Of a stretch of DNA of 64,000 bases, positions 32,557-41,242 are shown one piece after another. How positions within the stretch are numbered: the first letter of the stretch is position 1; the number at the start of each line of letters is the position of its first letter. The notes beneath the pieces were generated by a model, which saw only the letters and a list, made by a program, of their open reading frames with translations, ran no database searches and was not told where the DNA came from. The stretch covers positions 1-64,000 of the forward strand of contig NZ_JACIJM010000010.1 in assembly GCF_014199395.1 (NCBI RefSeq), given 5' to 3'. Both the position numbers and the translations under genes were made by a program. The stretch is from Yoonia ponticola (GTDB lineage: Bacteria > Pseudomonadota > Alphaproteobacteria > Rhodobacterales > Rhodobacteraceae).

Positions 32557-32919
32557 CTATTCTGTGTAGCGCTCGCAGGTGTCGATCCCGGCCCCCGTCG
32601 CAGCAAGAAGCCGATCCGCATCGTGGATCAGGCTGGCGACCCGCCTGTCTGCCAGGCGATACCGAACAAATCGACCTTCGGTGCGGCGGCTGACCAGCCC
32701 GCAGTCGAGCAGGCATCGCAGATGGTTCGAGACATTGGGCTGCCCCAAGCCCGAGTGAGCGACGATTTCCTGTACGCTGCGTTCGCCCGATACCAGCGCA
32801 TTAAGGATGGCAAGGCGGCTTGGATCACTTAAGCCCCGGAAGAGCTTTGCCCTCAGCTCCAGGGCGTTGGATGCCGAAAGATCGTCTTGAATGTCTCTCG
32901 CCGTCATATCATTATCCAC
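32557..32919 (-). CDS. ArsR/SmtB-family repressor, copy 2
   Basis: A 120-residue ArsR protein: LGQPNVSNHLRCLLDCGLV in the recognition region and DTCERYTE at the C-terminus, giving the same Cys pattern as the other two copies. GTG at 32919 or the in-frame ATG twelve bases later may be the start; the operator covers them. It is convergent with the CDF exporter gene and divergent from the HMA-CDF gene. Confidence 0.9.
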   Translation of the reverse strand: MDNDMTARDIQDDLSASNALELRAKLFRGLSDPSRLAILNALVSGERSVQEIVAHSGLGQPNVSNHLRCLLDCGLVSRRTEGRFVRYRLADRRVASLIHDADRLLAATGAGIDTCERYTE

Positions 32920-32924
32920 TGATA
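32907..32924. promoter_or_regulatory. ArsR operator TATCA-N8-TGATA, site 2
   Basis: TATCA (32907-32911) and TGATA (32920-32924) overlap the start of the ArsR gene copy 2. The sequence is nearly identical to the sites at 25862 and 45692. Confidence 0.8.
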
Positions 32925-32970
32925 CGTTATTGGCGACATCTTTCGCCCGTTAACTTGAAGAGAATTACAC

Positions 32971-33819
32971 ATGAACCAGGCCGAGAACAGCACATTTCCA
33001 ACAGCATCCTCGCCGATCCGGATGCGGGTGCAGGGCATGGACTGCGCCAAGGACGCCGCCGAGATCGAACGCGCGGCCCGGTCGGCGGGTGTGGCCGAAG
33101 GCGATGTGAAAGTATCGGCTGCCACCCATGTCATGACATTGCGGATCGCGGAGGCCGACCTGCCGAAAGTGCAGCCCGCCCTCGACGCCACCGGCTACGG
33201 TTTCGAGAAGATGGAGGACGGTGATACATCGTCCGATCCGGCCTACAAGGACCCAAGCTATCGCCGCGCGCTCTGGATCGTGGTCCTGCTCAATCTCGGC
33301 TACGGCGTAGTCGAGATGTTCGGTGGGTTCCTGTCCGGATCGCAGGCACTGAAAGCGGATGCGCTCGATTTCCTCGGGGACGGTGCGATCACCTTCTTGG
33401 GCCTGCTCGCCATCGGCTGGAGCCTGACATGGCGGGCACGATCCGCGATGATCCAGGGCGTGTTTTTGGGGCTTCTGGGGCTTGGCGTTGTCGGCAGCAC
33501 GTTTTGGCGCGTTCTCAACCAGACGACGCCCGAAGCCGGGTTGATGGGAGCCTTCGCTGTAGGGGCGCTGATCGTGAACATTCTCGCGGTGCTGCCGCTG
33601 CTGAAGCACCGCAAGGGGGATGCCAATATGCGGGCCGTCTGGCTTTTTTCGCGCAACGACGCCATCGGCAATCTCGCCGTAGTAATCGCCGCTGGGCTGG
33701 TCGCTTGGCTCGGCAGCGCCTGGCCCGACCTGATTGTTGCTTTCGCCATTGCAGGGCTGTTCCTGCATTCCTCGTGGATGATCATTCGAGATGCGCGGAG
33801 CGATTTGGCTGAGACTTAG
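32971..33819 (+). CDS. CDF-type cation transporter with N-terminal HMA-like domain, copy 2
   Basis: A 282-residue transporter with the same layout as copies 1 and 3: HMA-like domain with MDCAKD near 23, six membrane helices, DALDFLGDGAIT and FSRNDAIGNLAV metal-site segments, no C-terminal domain. It differs from copy 3 at only a few dozen positions by eye and much more from copy 1. GAAGAG precedes the ATG at 32971. Controlled by the adjacent ArsR protein, or by any of the three. Confidence 0.9.
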   Translation: MNQAENSTFPTASSPIRMRVQGMDCAKDAAEIERAARSAGVAEGDVKVSAATHVMTLRIAEADLPKVQPALDATGYGFEKMEDGDTSSDPAYKDPSYRRALWIVVLLNLGYGVVEMFGGFLSGSQALKADALDFLGDGAITFLGLLAIGWSLTWRARSAMIQGVFLGLLGLGVVGSTFWRVLNQTTPEAGLMGAFAVGALIVNILAVLPLLKHRKGDANMRAVWLFSRNDAIGNLAVVIAAGLVAWLGSAWPDLIVAFAIAGLFLHSSWMIIRDARSDLAET

Positions 33820-33903
33820 GAGGGTCGGACAGAAACCCCTTGCCAGAACTGCGTGGGCGAAAACGGTTGTTTCTGCCGGTGACAGAAACGTATGAGTTTT
33901 GAC

Positions 33904-33921
33904 ACGTCCTCCGGCGGACGT
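33904..33921. terminator. Hairpin between convergent genes
   Basis: Arms ACGTCC (33904-33909) and GGACGT (33916-33921) lie between the HMA-CDF gene and the converging Hint-domain gene. Only a short T-run follows, so this is a weak candidate. Confidence 0.4.
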
Positions 33922-33936
33922 AAGCTTTCCAAGGCG

Positions 33937-35013
33937 CTAGTTTACTACCCGAAGTCTCGCTGAAGGTTCTGCCGCGCCTTCTTCAATTCCTACCTGACGC
34001 TCCAGACGAAGCGCGTCAGAAAGCACTTTGCTTTCGCGAACCGACAGGAGACGGCGCGCTCCCGGATAGACGACCGACGGAGATTGGTGTCGCAGGGCCG
34101 GACAAACCGAAAGAATTTTTGCACGGCCTAGAGCCCCGAGACGATGCAGCGCCTCGGGGCCGGGATACAGAGTTTCGACCGCCAAGCCGTTGGCGAAGAT
34201 GATCTCGTGTTGCTCCGTGAACAAGGTAATGTATTCGATATGCCGCCTGCCGCGCATTTCTCGAATTCGCGGCAGCCCCACCAACCCCTTTGACGGAGCA
34301 AGGACCTCAGACGTCTCAAACAGAAATTTACATGCCGGGTCATTCACGAGAATCCGATGATCTGGTGACAAGATCAGGTCACGACTCGGCTGCTGTTCTC
34401 CGAAAAATGAAGTCTTGATAAGAATTGGTTTGCCTGTCGCGCGATTGGTCAAGTCAAGCGTACGTCTTCCAACCCAAGCGAGCGGGACAGTTCCGTGATC
34501 CAGTGTCTCAACCAAATCGCCGCTTTTTAACGCCGCGACGTCCGTAAAACCATCCGGTGTCGTGATCATCGCGCCCGGGGTAATACACGGAAAGTCCATA
34601 AAATCGAGCTGCCCGTCGTCATCGCCACCAACACCTGCAGCTTCATCAGCTTCCGTATACGTGACCGTCGACGGTCCGGCGGGAACACCGCCTAAATCGA
34701 TAAGAAAGGGCTGGTTGTTGAGCAAGAGATGTTCGTCCCCTGCACCGCGCCCTTGCTCGATATCTGGCTGTACGCTTGTTCTGGGGACGACTACGTTATT
34801 GTCCGAGTCGAGGATCGTGATAAACTGGCCATTCTGGAATTCTGTAACGCCAGTATTCACCTGCTCGACGACAACTGTGAAGAGTTGATTGGCCGTTCCT
34901 ATAGCCTCGACGCCATCGACCGTCACAATCCGATCAGGCCCATTTCCTGTGCCGGAGAAGCTGGAATAGCGGCCAATCTGATCGCCGCGGAGGGTCAATG
35001 TCACCGTGGGCAT
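33937..35013 (-). CDS. Hint-domain protein (Roseobacter type)
   Basis: A 358-residue protein. An N-terminal beta-rich part of about 135 residues precedes a Hint (intein-like autoprocessing, Hint_2) domain that begins FPCITPGAMITTPDG at 141-155 (Cys143 in the nucleophile position) and has the LSPDHRILV block near 215-223. Such proteins are very common in Rhodobacterales. The Hint domain is expected to cleave or ligate its own N-terminal bond; the substrate is unknown. The ATG at 35013 has AGGAG eight bases upstream. No neighbour suggests a role. Confidence 0.85.
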   Translation of the reverse strand: MPTVTLTLRGDQIGRYSSFSGTGNGPDRIVTVDGVEAIGTANQLFTVVVEQVNTGVTEFQNGQFITILDSDNNVVVPRTSVQPDIEQGRGAGDEHLLLNNQPFLIDLGGVPAGPSTVTYTEADEAAGVGGDDDGQLDFMDFPCITPGAMITTPDGFTDVAALKSGDLVETLDHGTVPLAWVGRRTLDLTNRATGKPILIKTSFFGEQQPSRDLILSPDHRILVNDPACKFLFETSEVLAPSKGLVGLPRIREMRGRRHIEYITLFTEQHEIIFANGLAVETLYPGPEALHRLGALGRAKILSVCPALRHQSPSVVYPGARRLLSVRESKVLSDALRLERQVGIEEGAAEPSARLRVVN

Positions 35014-35595
35014 ACGAATCGCTCCTGGTTGGCAGTTTGAAACATAGCATTTTGAACGCGTTGTCCAAACATCTGTACACCTGCATAGATGCACTCGGCG
35101 TGATACCGCTTCTGAATGAAGGAAGTCTTGAGACAGCCGGATCAAAGCCAGCTTCACCCTGTGCTTCGACAAAAACCTCTTCCCAGAACCTTGTGATCTT
35201 CCGCGATGTTTGGCGCACTTTCTTTATGGCCAAGTGGCGTAGGCTGGTGCTGGAAGCAGCGTAGCTGTCATCCGCGCTTTGCGCGGCAAAAGTCCGGTTT
35301 GAGCCCATTCCGTGAGTTCGGATTTCTTGCTGCGTGCGCTCGCAGCGTGGAAAATGCTGCGTCAGCGTAAAATTCGATGCTGCCGCGCAGAGGGGAAACC
35401 AGCCATTCGTGCAAAGTGCAGCAAAGTTTAGAGGTCGAACTTACACAGTGCGGGACAAAGCAACATTTCGCTGCAGCTTCCCCAACGTCGGCTACTCACC
35501 CAAAAGGTCGCACTTGAATTGTCAAACGACATCTTCTACACAGCAGTCTATCATAGTAACCTAAGTTTGATCTGCATTGTCCTTGGGGGTGTGAC
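35014..35595. other. Gene-poor stretch with dispersed repeat copy 2
   Basis: This 582-base stretch separates the Hint gene from the sensor kinase gene. Frames through 35040-35270 contain no family I know and no ribosome site. The repeat at 35330-35452 lies in the middle. The rest holds nothing I can name. Confidence 0.55.
35330..35452 (+). repeat. Dispersed intergenic repeat, copy 2
   Basis: Inverted near-copy of 7685-7806, with blocks GCAGCGTGGAAAATGCTGCG and CAGCCATTCGTGCA in common. No gene fits. Being shared by two junctions, it probably marks recombination or element ends. Confidence 0.65.
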
Positions 35596-36825
35596 TTGGA
35601 AGGCGAACCAAATCTCGAAGACGTTTCGATATCTTCCCTTGGCGTTCAATCGAACGATACAAGCACCCCGGCAGGCGCGCAGGAAGAAATCGCTCGCCTA
35701 CGCCGCGAGCTTACCACCATACGCGCGACGCTTGGATCCGATAGCGAAAACGGCATAATCGTGAACGATGACGAAACCGCCAATCGCACCGCCTTGTTGG
35801 AAGCCATGCTGGAGACCGTACCTGTGGGCGTGGTTCTTGCAGACGCGACCGGACGGATTGTTCATGGCAATTCTTGGATCGAGCGTAATCTCAGACATCC
35901 GGTACTTCATTCGGCCGATACCGCGTCTTATGGCGAATGGGTGTCATTTCATTCTGACGGACGGCAGGTGGAAAGCCACGAATATCCCCTGTCTCGGGTA
36001 ATCAAGGACGGTGAAGATCATTCGACTCTTGATGTAAATTACCAGCGCGGCGATGGAACCATGTTCTGGATGCGGGTTATCGGTGAGCCAGTTCGCAACA
36101 GCAATGGAGAAGCAATCGGTGCGACGGTTGCGCTTGTTGATATCGAAGATGAGGTACGGTTGCTGGAGGAAAAAGAGATTTTGCTGGGTGAAGTGAACCA
36201 CCGAGTAAAAAATTCCCTGCAACTGGTCAGCTCAATCCTGTCCCTACAGGCCCGAGCGGCTCCAGACGATGCTGCCGAACTGTTGAAGGCTGCCTCCGCG
36301 CGCGTGCAAGCCATTTCCTCCGTTCATGCCGGGCTCTATCACGATGATGATGTTCGAACCGTTGAGTTTGGCGGCTACCTGCGTCGGTTCTGCGACCGAT
36401 TAGCGGATGCAGTGGGTGCCGGAGAGCGGAAGATTTCCCTTCAGGTTGAGGCAGAAGAGATTGTTCTGTCAGCAGACAAAGCAGTTCCACTCTCACTCAT
36501 TGTAAACGAACTGGTCACCAATGCTTTCAAATATGCCTTCGCCGATGAATATATCGGTAGCGAAGGAAAAGATGATAGTGCCACAGTGACAGTGCGACTT
36601 TTCAGCAACGATAGCGGAACCGTATGCGTGGAAGTCGCTGATAATGGCACCGGTACCGGAACCCAGCCCGCCCTGAAATCGTTCACTATTGAGCAAGATA
36701 TAAGCAGTAATGAAACATCGGGGTTGGGCACGAAGCTCACTAAAATTTTGGCTCAGCAACTGGGTGCCACGGTAGAGAAGAAGCAGGTCGATGGATGGAT
36801 CGTCAAATTGGAGTTCGAACCCTGA
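35596..36825 (+). CDS. PAS-domain sensor histidine kinase (HisKA_2 type)
   Basis: A 409-residue soluble kinase. An N-terminal coiled coil and PAS domain (about 75-190, with LETVPVGVVLADATGRIVHGN) precede a HisKA_2 dimerisation helix with the phosphorylated histidine in EVNHRVKNSLQLV (about 197-210) and an HATPase_c domain with NELVTNAFKYAF and a C-terminal GLGTKLTKILAQQLGA segment. No membrane helix is present. The start is TTG at 35596. The response-regulator gene overlaps its end, so the two form a pair. In alphaproteobacteria HisKA_2 kinases often feed the general stress response; the signal is unknown. Confidence 0.9.
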   Translation: MEGEPNLEDVSISSLGVQSNDTSTPAGAQEEIARLRRELTTIRATLGSDSENGIIVNDDETANRTALLEAMLETVPVGVVLADATGRIVHGNSWIERNLRHPVLHSADTASYGEWVSFHSDGRQVESHEYPLSRVIKDGEDHSTLDVNYQRGDGTMFWMRVIGEPVRNSNGEAIGATVALVDIEDEVRLLEEKEILLGEVNHRVKNSLQLVSSILSLQARAAPDDAAELLKAASARVQAISSVHAGLYHDDDVRTVEFGGYLRRFCDRLADAVGAGERKISLQVEAEEIVLSADKAVPLSLIVNELVTNAFKYAFADEYIGSEGKDDSATVTVRLFSNDSGTVCVEVADNGTGTGTQPALKSFTIEQDISSNETSGLGTKLTKILAQQLGATVEKKQVDGWIVKLEFEP

Positions 36826-37216
36826 TCACTTCGGGGAGGACGGTTCGCAGGATCATCCATTGCGCATCCTGATTGTTGAAGACGAATTATTGATCGCCCT
36901 CGATGCTGAAATGGCGTTGCAGGACGCGGGACACGATATTGTTGGAACCGCTACCACGGAAGAACAAGCCGTGAAGATGGCCCTAAGCCAAAAACCTGAG
37001 CTTATGATCGTCGATCTGCGCTTGGCAGGCGGTGGATGTGGCCGCGCTGCGGTTCAGCGCATTCGTAAGACCCTGGACGTCGATGTAATTTTTGCCAGCG
37101 GTAATCTTGATCCAACCATGCGAACGCGCCTAGAGGAGCTAAAGCCAATTGCCATGCTGTCCAAACCTTACGGCAGTGATGAATTGGTGCGAACCGTTGA
37201 AACGATTGCGGCTTAA
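36791..37216 (+). CDS. Single-domain response regulator
   Basis: A 141-residue receiver-domain protein with no output domain. The receiver begins LRILIVEDELLIALD near 24, the phospho-acceptor aspartate lies in MIVDLRL near 75, and the conserved lysine in MLSKPYG near 126. The ATG at 36791 lies 35 bases inside the kinase gene; a TTG near 36860, next to the receiver core, is an alternative start. It probably passes phosphate from the upstream kinase to another protein. Confidence 0.87.
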   Translation: MDGSSNWSSNPDHFGEDGSQDHPLRILIVEDELLIALDAEMALQDAGHDIVGTATTEEQAVKMALSQKPELMIVDLRLAGGGCGRAAVQRIRKTLDVDVIFASGNLDPTMRTRLEELKPIAMLSKPYGSDELVRTVETIAA

Positions 37217-37449
37217 TTACACCGTGTAGGTTCTATCCAAGTTTGATAATGGCGTAGATTCCAATTTCCGTAGAGCGGTCATTCATGCCGCCCGCAGCAT
37301 CGGTTAAAGTGGGCTCAAAGCGGTCTGATGCACACGCGGCATGGTTCATCTACGTGACAGGTCCAAAGCAGTCATAGCAGATTGTGCTATAATCCATCGT
37401 GGGCGCGGTGCCGACGTTTGGGTTTGGAGGGAGGTATGGAGGGCAAGAC

Positions 37450-38081
37450 ATGCCTAGAGTACAACTTCCAGCAACCACCCCAAAACACCGAGCCTGGAAC
37501 AAAGGTCGCCTAATCGGCCAAAAGCGACCACTGCTGCCAAAACAGGTTTGGGCCATCCGAGCACGTCTCGAATTGGCAAATAATTTGCGTGATCTGGCAC
37601 TCTTCAATGTCGCAATCGACAGCAAGTTGCGGGGGTGCGACTTGGTCTGTCTCAAGGTGAGCGACCTCGTCAATGCAGATCAAGTTCGCGAACGTGTTTC
37701 CGTCGTACAGAGTAAAACAAAGCGGCCGGTTCAGTTTGAAATGACTGAGAATACACGTGTTTCCGTTCTCGACTGGGTCAGAAGTCCCGAAATGTTGAGA
37801 GGCAAATTCATGTTTCCAAGTCGGTTCCACGACCATCCACACATTTCGACACGTCAATATGGTCGGCTTGTCAGGGACTGGGTCGCAGCAATTGGCTTAG
37901 AACCAAGTGGCTACGGCACGCACTCTATGCGCCGCACGAAGGCCGCTGAAATCTACCGCAAAACTGGGACTTGCGGGCGGTACAACTGCTTCTTGGCCAC
38001 ACAAAAATCGATAGCACGGTGCGCTACTTGGGCGTCGAAGTCGAAGATGCCCTAAGCATCGCGGAGAAGATCGACATCTGA
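37450..38081 (+). pseudogene. Tyrosine recombinase, frameshifted
   Basis: The first 175 codons read as a small tyrosine recombinase: LRGCDLVCLKVSDL with the first catalytic arginine, and GTHSMRRTKAAEIYRKTG with the H-x-x-R. At ACTGGGACTTGCGG near 37969 one base is missing; the next frame then reads LRAVQLLLGHTKIDSTVRYLGVE, with the catalytic histidine and tyrosine, to a stop at 38081. The uninterrupted protein would be about 210 residues. Near-identical short recombinases are familiar from Roseobacter plasmids. A hairpin follows directly. Confidence 0.85.
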
Positions 38082-38087
38082 ACTTTA

Positions 38088-38111
38088 GGCGAGCGGCTCA
38101 AGCCGTTCGCC
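38088..38111 (+). terminator. Hairpin after the recombinase gene
   Basis: Arms GGCGAGCGGCT (38088-38098) and AGCCGTTCGCC (38101-38111) pair with a single mismatch over an almost absent loop, just past the recombinase stop. A terminator or a DNA site used by the recombinase are both possible. Confidence 0.55.
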
Positions 38112-38272
38112 TTCTGAAAGCAGCCATGCATCGATTGGCGTCAGATGACGGCAAGGAGCCCTTATTACCAAATTGCTGCGCGGTGGCTAACGTCTGGTTT
38201 ACACGCTAGCCGATGCAGGTTGTTTTCGTAAGGAACGTGCAAAACGCGCGTCACGTGCTGGCAGCCCACGCG

Positions 38273-40642
38273 CTATAGGCGTCGCCTCCCAGACGTCAGA
38301 CTGGCAACTTTCGCAACGATAGAAGCGGCGTCAATTCCGAAGTGGCTGTAGAGGTCGCCGATGGTGCCTGTTTGCCCGAAGTGCTCGACGCCAAGCGGAA
38401 TGGTTTGGTGCCCATGCACAGACCCAAGCCATGCAAGCGTAGCGGGGTGCCCGTCGATGGCCGTCACAATTTTACAGTGGTCCGAAACGCCAGCAAGCAG
38501 TGTTTCAATATGGCTTTCGGCCATATCCTGACCGCGCGATCTGGCGCGTTGTGCCGCTGTCCATCCCGCGTTCAACCGATCCGCTGAGGTCACGGCAAGA
38601 ACACCGACATCTCGTCGACCCTCACCAATAATCCCTGCCGCTTTTATGGCTTCGGGGGCAACGGCACCCTGATAGGCGATCACAACTTCACAGTTTGGCC
38701 CCGGTTTGCGCAGCCAATAGGCCCCGTCAATTGCGCCTTGTTTGAAGTCCTCATCGACCCGTTTTCCAGGTTGTTCAATCGGATTGGTCGTCAAGCGTAG
38801 ATAAACAGACCCGCCCGTTTCATCACGCAGCCATGTGCGCTCGTCAGGATCGCCTGCCCCGTCTTTTTGCAGGTAGTCAAAGGCCCACTGCATGATCACG
38901 GCCAACTCGTCGGCGAAGGCAGGCTCGAAGCTTGCCAGCCCGTCTTGGCTCATTCCGATCAGGGGCGATCCGATGGATTGATGTGCGCCGCCTTCAGGTG
39001 CGAGTGTTACGCCAGACGGTGTGCCCACGATCATAAAACGCGCATCTTGATAGCAGGCATAGTTCAGCGCGTCCAAGCCGCGCGCCACAAACGGGTCGTA
39101 GACCGTGCCAATCGGGATCACCCGCTTGCCAAAGATCGAGTGCGATAACCCTGCCGCGCCAAGCAGTAAGAACAGGTTCATCTCAGCAATGCCCAACTCG
39201 ATGTGTTGTCCTTCGGGGGTGAACTCCCACTTTGCTGTCGATGGAATTTTCTCGTCAATAAACGTGTCGGCCTGCGCCTTGCGTGCGAACAGTTTGCGCC
39301 GGTTGACCCATGGCCCAAGATTGGTGGTGCCGGTCACATCGGGCGACATGGTGACGATCCGCGTGGCCAGATCGCTGTCGCCTTTGGAGAGATCGTCGAG
39401 GATTTTACCAAACGCCATCTGGGTCGAGATTTCTCGGTCTGTCAAGAGTTCTATCAGCGGCACTTCCAGTATATTGTCGGAATACCGACGGCGGCCCCTG
39501 GAGAAAAATGGCGTTTCATCAAGGAATTTTTGCAGGATTTCCGGCTTTTTAATCGTCGCGAATTTCTCCCATTCCTGCCCCTGCGCCACACCCATGTGGT
39601 CTTGCCACGCGGCCATCTGCGTCTTGTTCATCAAACCGCCATGGTTGTCCTTGTGACCTGCGATCGGCGTGCCCCATCCCTTGATGGTATAGGCCAGAAA
39701 GCAGACCGGCCGGTCGTGGTCGATAGCGTCAAAAGTCTCGGCCATTGTCTGCACGCAGTTGCCACCAAGGTTTTCCATAAGGTCAGCGAGCGCTGCATCC
39801 GAGCGGGCCTCGATCAAGGCCGTCACATCACCCTGATCGCCGAGCGCATCCAGCAGGCGTTTCCGCCAAACAGCACCCCCCATAAATGTCAGCGCTGCAT
39901 AGAGTTGGTTGGGACAGTTATCGATCCATTCACGCAGCTGTTCACCACCAGGCTCAAGAAAAGCCGCGCGTTGCAATGCGCCGTATTTGACCCGCACGAC
40001 ATCCCAGCCAAACGCATCGAATATCTGCTCGATCCGCTTGAACAATCCTTCGCGCACCACCCCGTCTAGCGACTGGCGGTTATAGTCGATGATCCACCAC
40101 GTATTGCGCAGGTCGTTTTTCCAACCCTCTTGTAAGGCCTCGTAGATGTTGCCTTCGTCCAGTTCCGCGTCACCCACAAGCGCCACCATCCGTCCAAGCG
40201 GCACGTCCTTGCCCCAGCTTTTCGCGGTGATGTAGTCCTGCACGATGGACGCAAATGATGTAATCGCAACGCCAAGCCCGACGGAGCCAGTGGAGAAGTC
40301 CACATCGTCGATGTCTTTGGTGCGGCTAGGGTAGCTTTGCACGCCATGGAACCCGCGAAAGTTCTCCATTTTCTCTTGGGTTTGATTGCCCATCATATAC
40401 TGGATCGCATGAAATATCGGCGAGGCATGCGGTTTGACCGCGACGCGATCTTCGGGGCGCAGCGCATTAAAATATAGGGCTGTCATGATAGAAACCATCG
40501 ACGCAGACGATGCCTGATGCCCACCAACCTTGATCCCGTCCACCTTGGGCCGAATGTGATTGGCGTTGTGGATCATCCAGTGGGACAGCCACAACAGGCG
40601 TTGTTCGATTGCTTTCAGGTGGGTTTGATCACGAAGAGACAT
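38273..40642 (-). CDS. E1-type 2-oxoacid dehydrogenase / transketolase-like protein (MdeB-like)
   Basis: A 789-residue thiamine-diphosphate enzyme related to homodimeric pyruvate dehydrogenase E1. The cofactor-binding segment reads GDAELDEGNIYEALQEGWKN, and the segments FRGFHGVQSYPSR and KGWGTPIAGHKDNH are E1/transketolase-like. In Pseudomonas putida the mdeB gene next to methionine gamma-lyase encodes such an E1, thought to oxidise the 2-oxobutyrate produced. The same context here supports that role. The ATG at 40642 has GGAG seven bases upstream; an ATG at 40687 directly after the OsmC gene is an alternative start. No E2 or E3 gene is nearby. Confidence 0.82.
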   Translation of the reverse strand: MSLRDQTHLKAIEQRLLWLSHWMIHNANHIRPKVDGIKVGGHQASSASMVSIMTALYFNALRPEDRVAVKPHASPIFHAIQYMMGNQTQEKMENFRGFHGVQSYPSRTKDIDDVDFSTGSVGLGVAITSFASIVQDYITAKSWGKDVPLGRMVALVGDAELDEGNIYEALQEGWKNDLRNTWWIIDYNRQSLDGVVREGLFKRIEQIFDAFGWDVVRVKYGALQRAAFLEPGGEQLREWIDNCPNQLYAALTFMGGAVWRKRLLDALGDQGDVTALIEARSDAALADLMENLGGNCVQTMAETFDAIDHDRPVCFLAYTIKGWGTPIAGHKDNHGGLMNKTQMAAWQDHMGVAQGQEWEKFATIKKPEILQKFLDETPFFSRGRRRYSDNILEVPLIELLTDREISTQMAFGKILDDLSKGDSDLATRIVTMSPDVTGTTNLGPWVNRRKLFARKAQADTFIDEKIPSTAKWEFTPEGQHIELGIAEMNLFLLLGAAGLSHSIFGKRVIPIGTVYDPFVARGLDALNYACYQDARFMIVGTPSGVTLAPEGGAHQSIGSPLIGMSQDGLASFEPAFADELAVIMQWAFDYLQKDGAGDPDERTWLRDETGGSVYLRLTTNPIEQPGKRVDEDFKQGAIDGAYWLRKPGPNCEVVIAYQGAVAPEAIKAAGIIGEGRRDVGVLAVTSADRLNAGWTAAQRARSRGQDMAESHIETLLAGVSDHCKIVTAIDGHPATLAWLGSVHGHQTIPLGVEHFGQTGTIGDLYSHFGIDAASIVAKVASLTSGRRRL

Positions 40643-40690
40643 GTGCGGCTCCATTTGTTCTGGGCGGACGGAAAGACTGGCGTGCATTGC

Positions 40691-41242
40691 TTACTTGTCG
40701 ATTTGGGTGCTGATGATTTCACCCTGCAAGCCAACGGGATTGAGAATGGTTTGCGCATTCGGACTATGTGCCACGGATTTGCGATGCAGCTCGGCAAACT
40801 GTTCGGGGGTCGCATCGCCCGTGACGTGAATTTTGTATCTGATATTCGGAAAGCCTACGGCAGTATTTGTGCTTAACCCCATAAAACCGCGCAGATCCAA
40901 TGTTGCATCAAAGTCGATCCTGACCGTTTCCAACTGAATTCCCTCAGCCGTCGCCCCCGCGATAAAGCTGACCATCATGCAAGACCCCAGACCTGACAAA
41001 AGCAGTTCTTGCGGATTTGGTCCGTGGTTGTTGCCCATCAGCTGACGCGGTTCATCTGACTTCCAGCTAAAGGAGCGACTGACCTGATGTGGACCAACCT
41101 TCATCGGTTTGGTCTCGGTGCGTGACCGTGTGCCGCTCTCCCAGTTGATCTCAATACCGTAGTCCATCAGCGCCTCTTCGGGCGAGGCTGCGACTTCGTT
41201 CACGAATTCGCTTAAAGCGGCAGTGGGAATGCTGTTACGCAT
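40691..41242 (-). CDS. OsmC/Ohr-family protein
   Basis: A 183-residue OsmC-like protein with the core PQELLLSGLGSCMMVSFIAGA near 75-95 and a C-terminal segment on substrate-binding strands. Only one cysteine of the usual pair is obvious, at SGLGSC. Members reduce peroxides or act as thiol-binding proteins. Its start overlaps the stop of the upstream PLP-enzyme gene. In this cluster it may deal with methanethiol or peroxide arising from it; that is inference. Confidence 0.87.
   Translation of the reverse strand: MRNSIPTAALSEFVNEVAASPEEALMDYGIEINWESGTRSRTETKPMKVGPHQVSRSFSWKSDEPRQLMGNNHGPNPQELLLSGLGSCMMVSFIAGATAEGIQLETVRIDFDATLDLRGFMGLSTNTAVGFPNIRYKIHVTGDATPEQFAELHRKSVAHSPNAQTILNPVGLQGEIISTQIDK

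Noticed and set aside
39203..40069. 288-codon plus-strand frame
   Set aside because: Antisense to the E1-type dehydrogenase gene.
38273..40642. Plain housekeeping pyruvate dehydrogenase E1 (aceE)
   Set aside because: No E2 or E3 genes accompany it, and the neighbouring methionine gamma-lyase and Lrp genes fit the mdeB context better.
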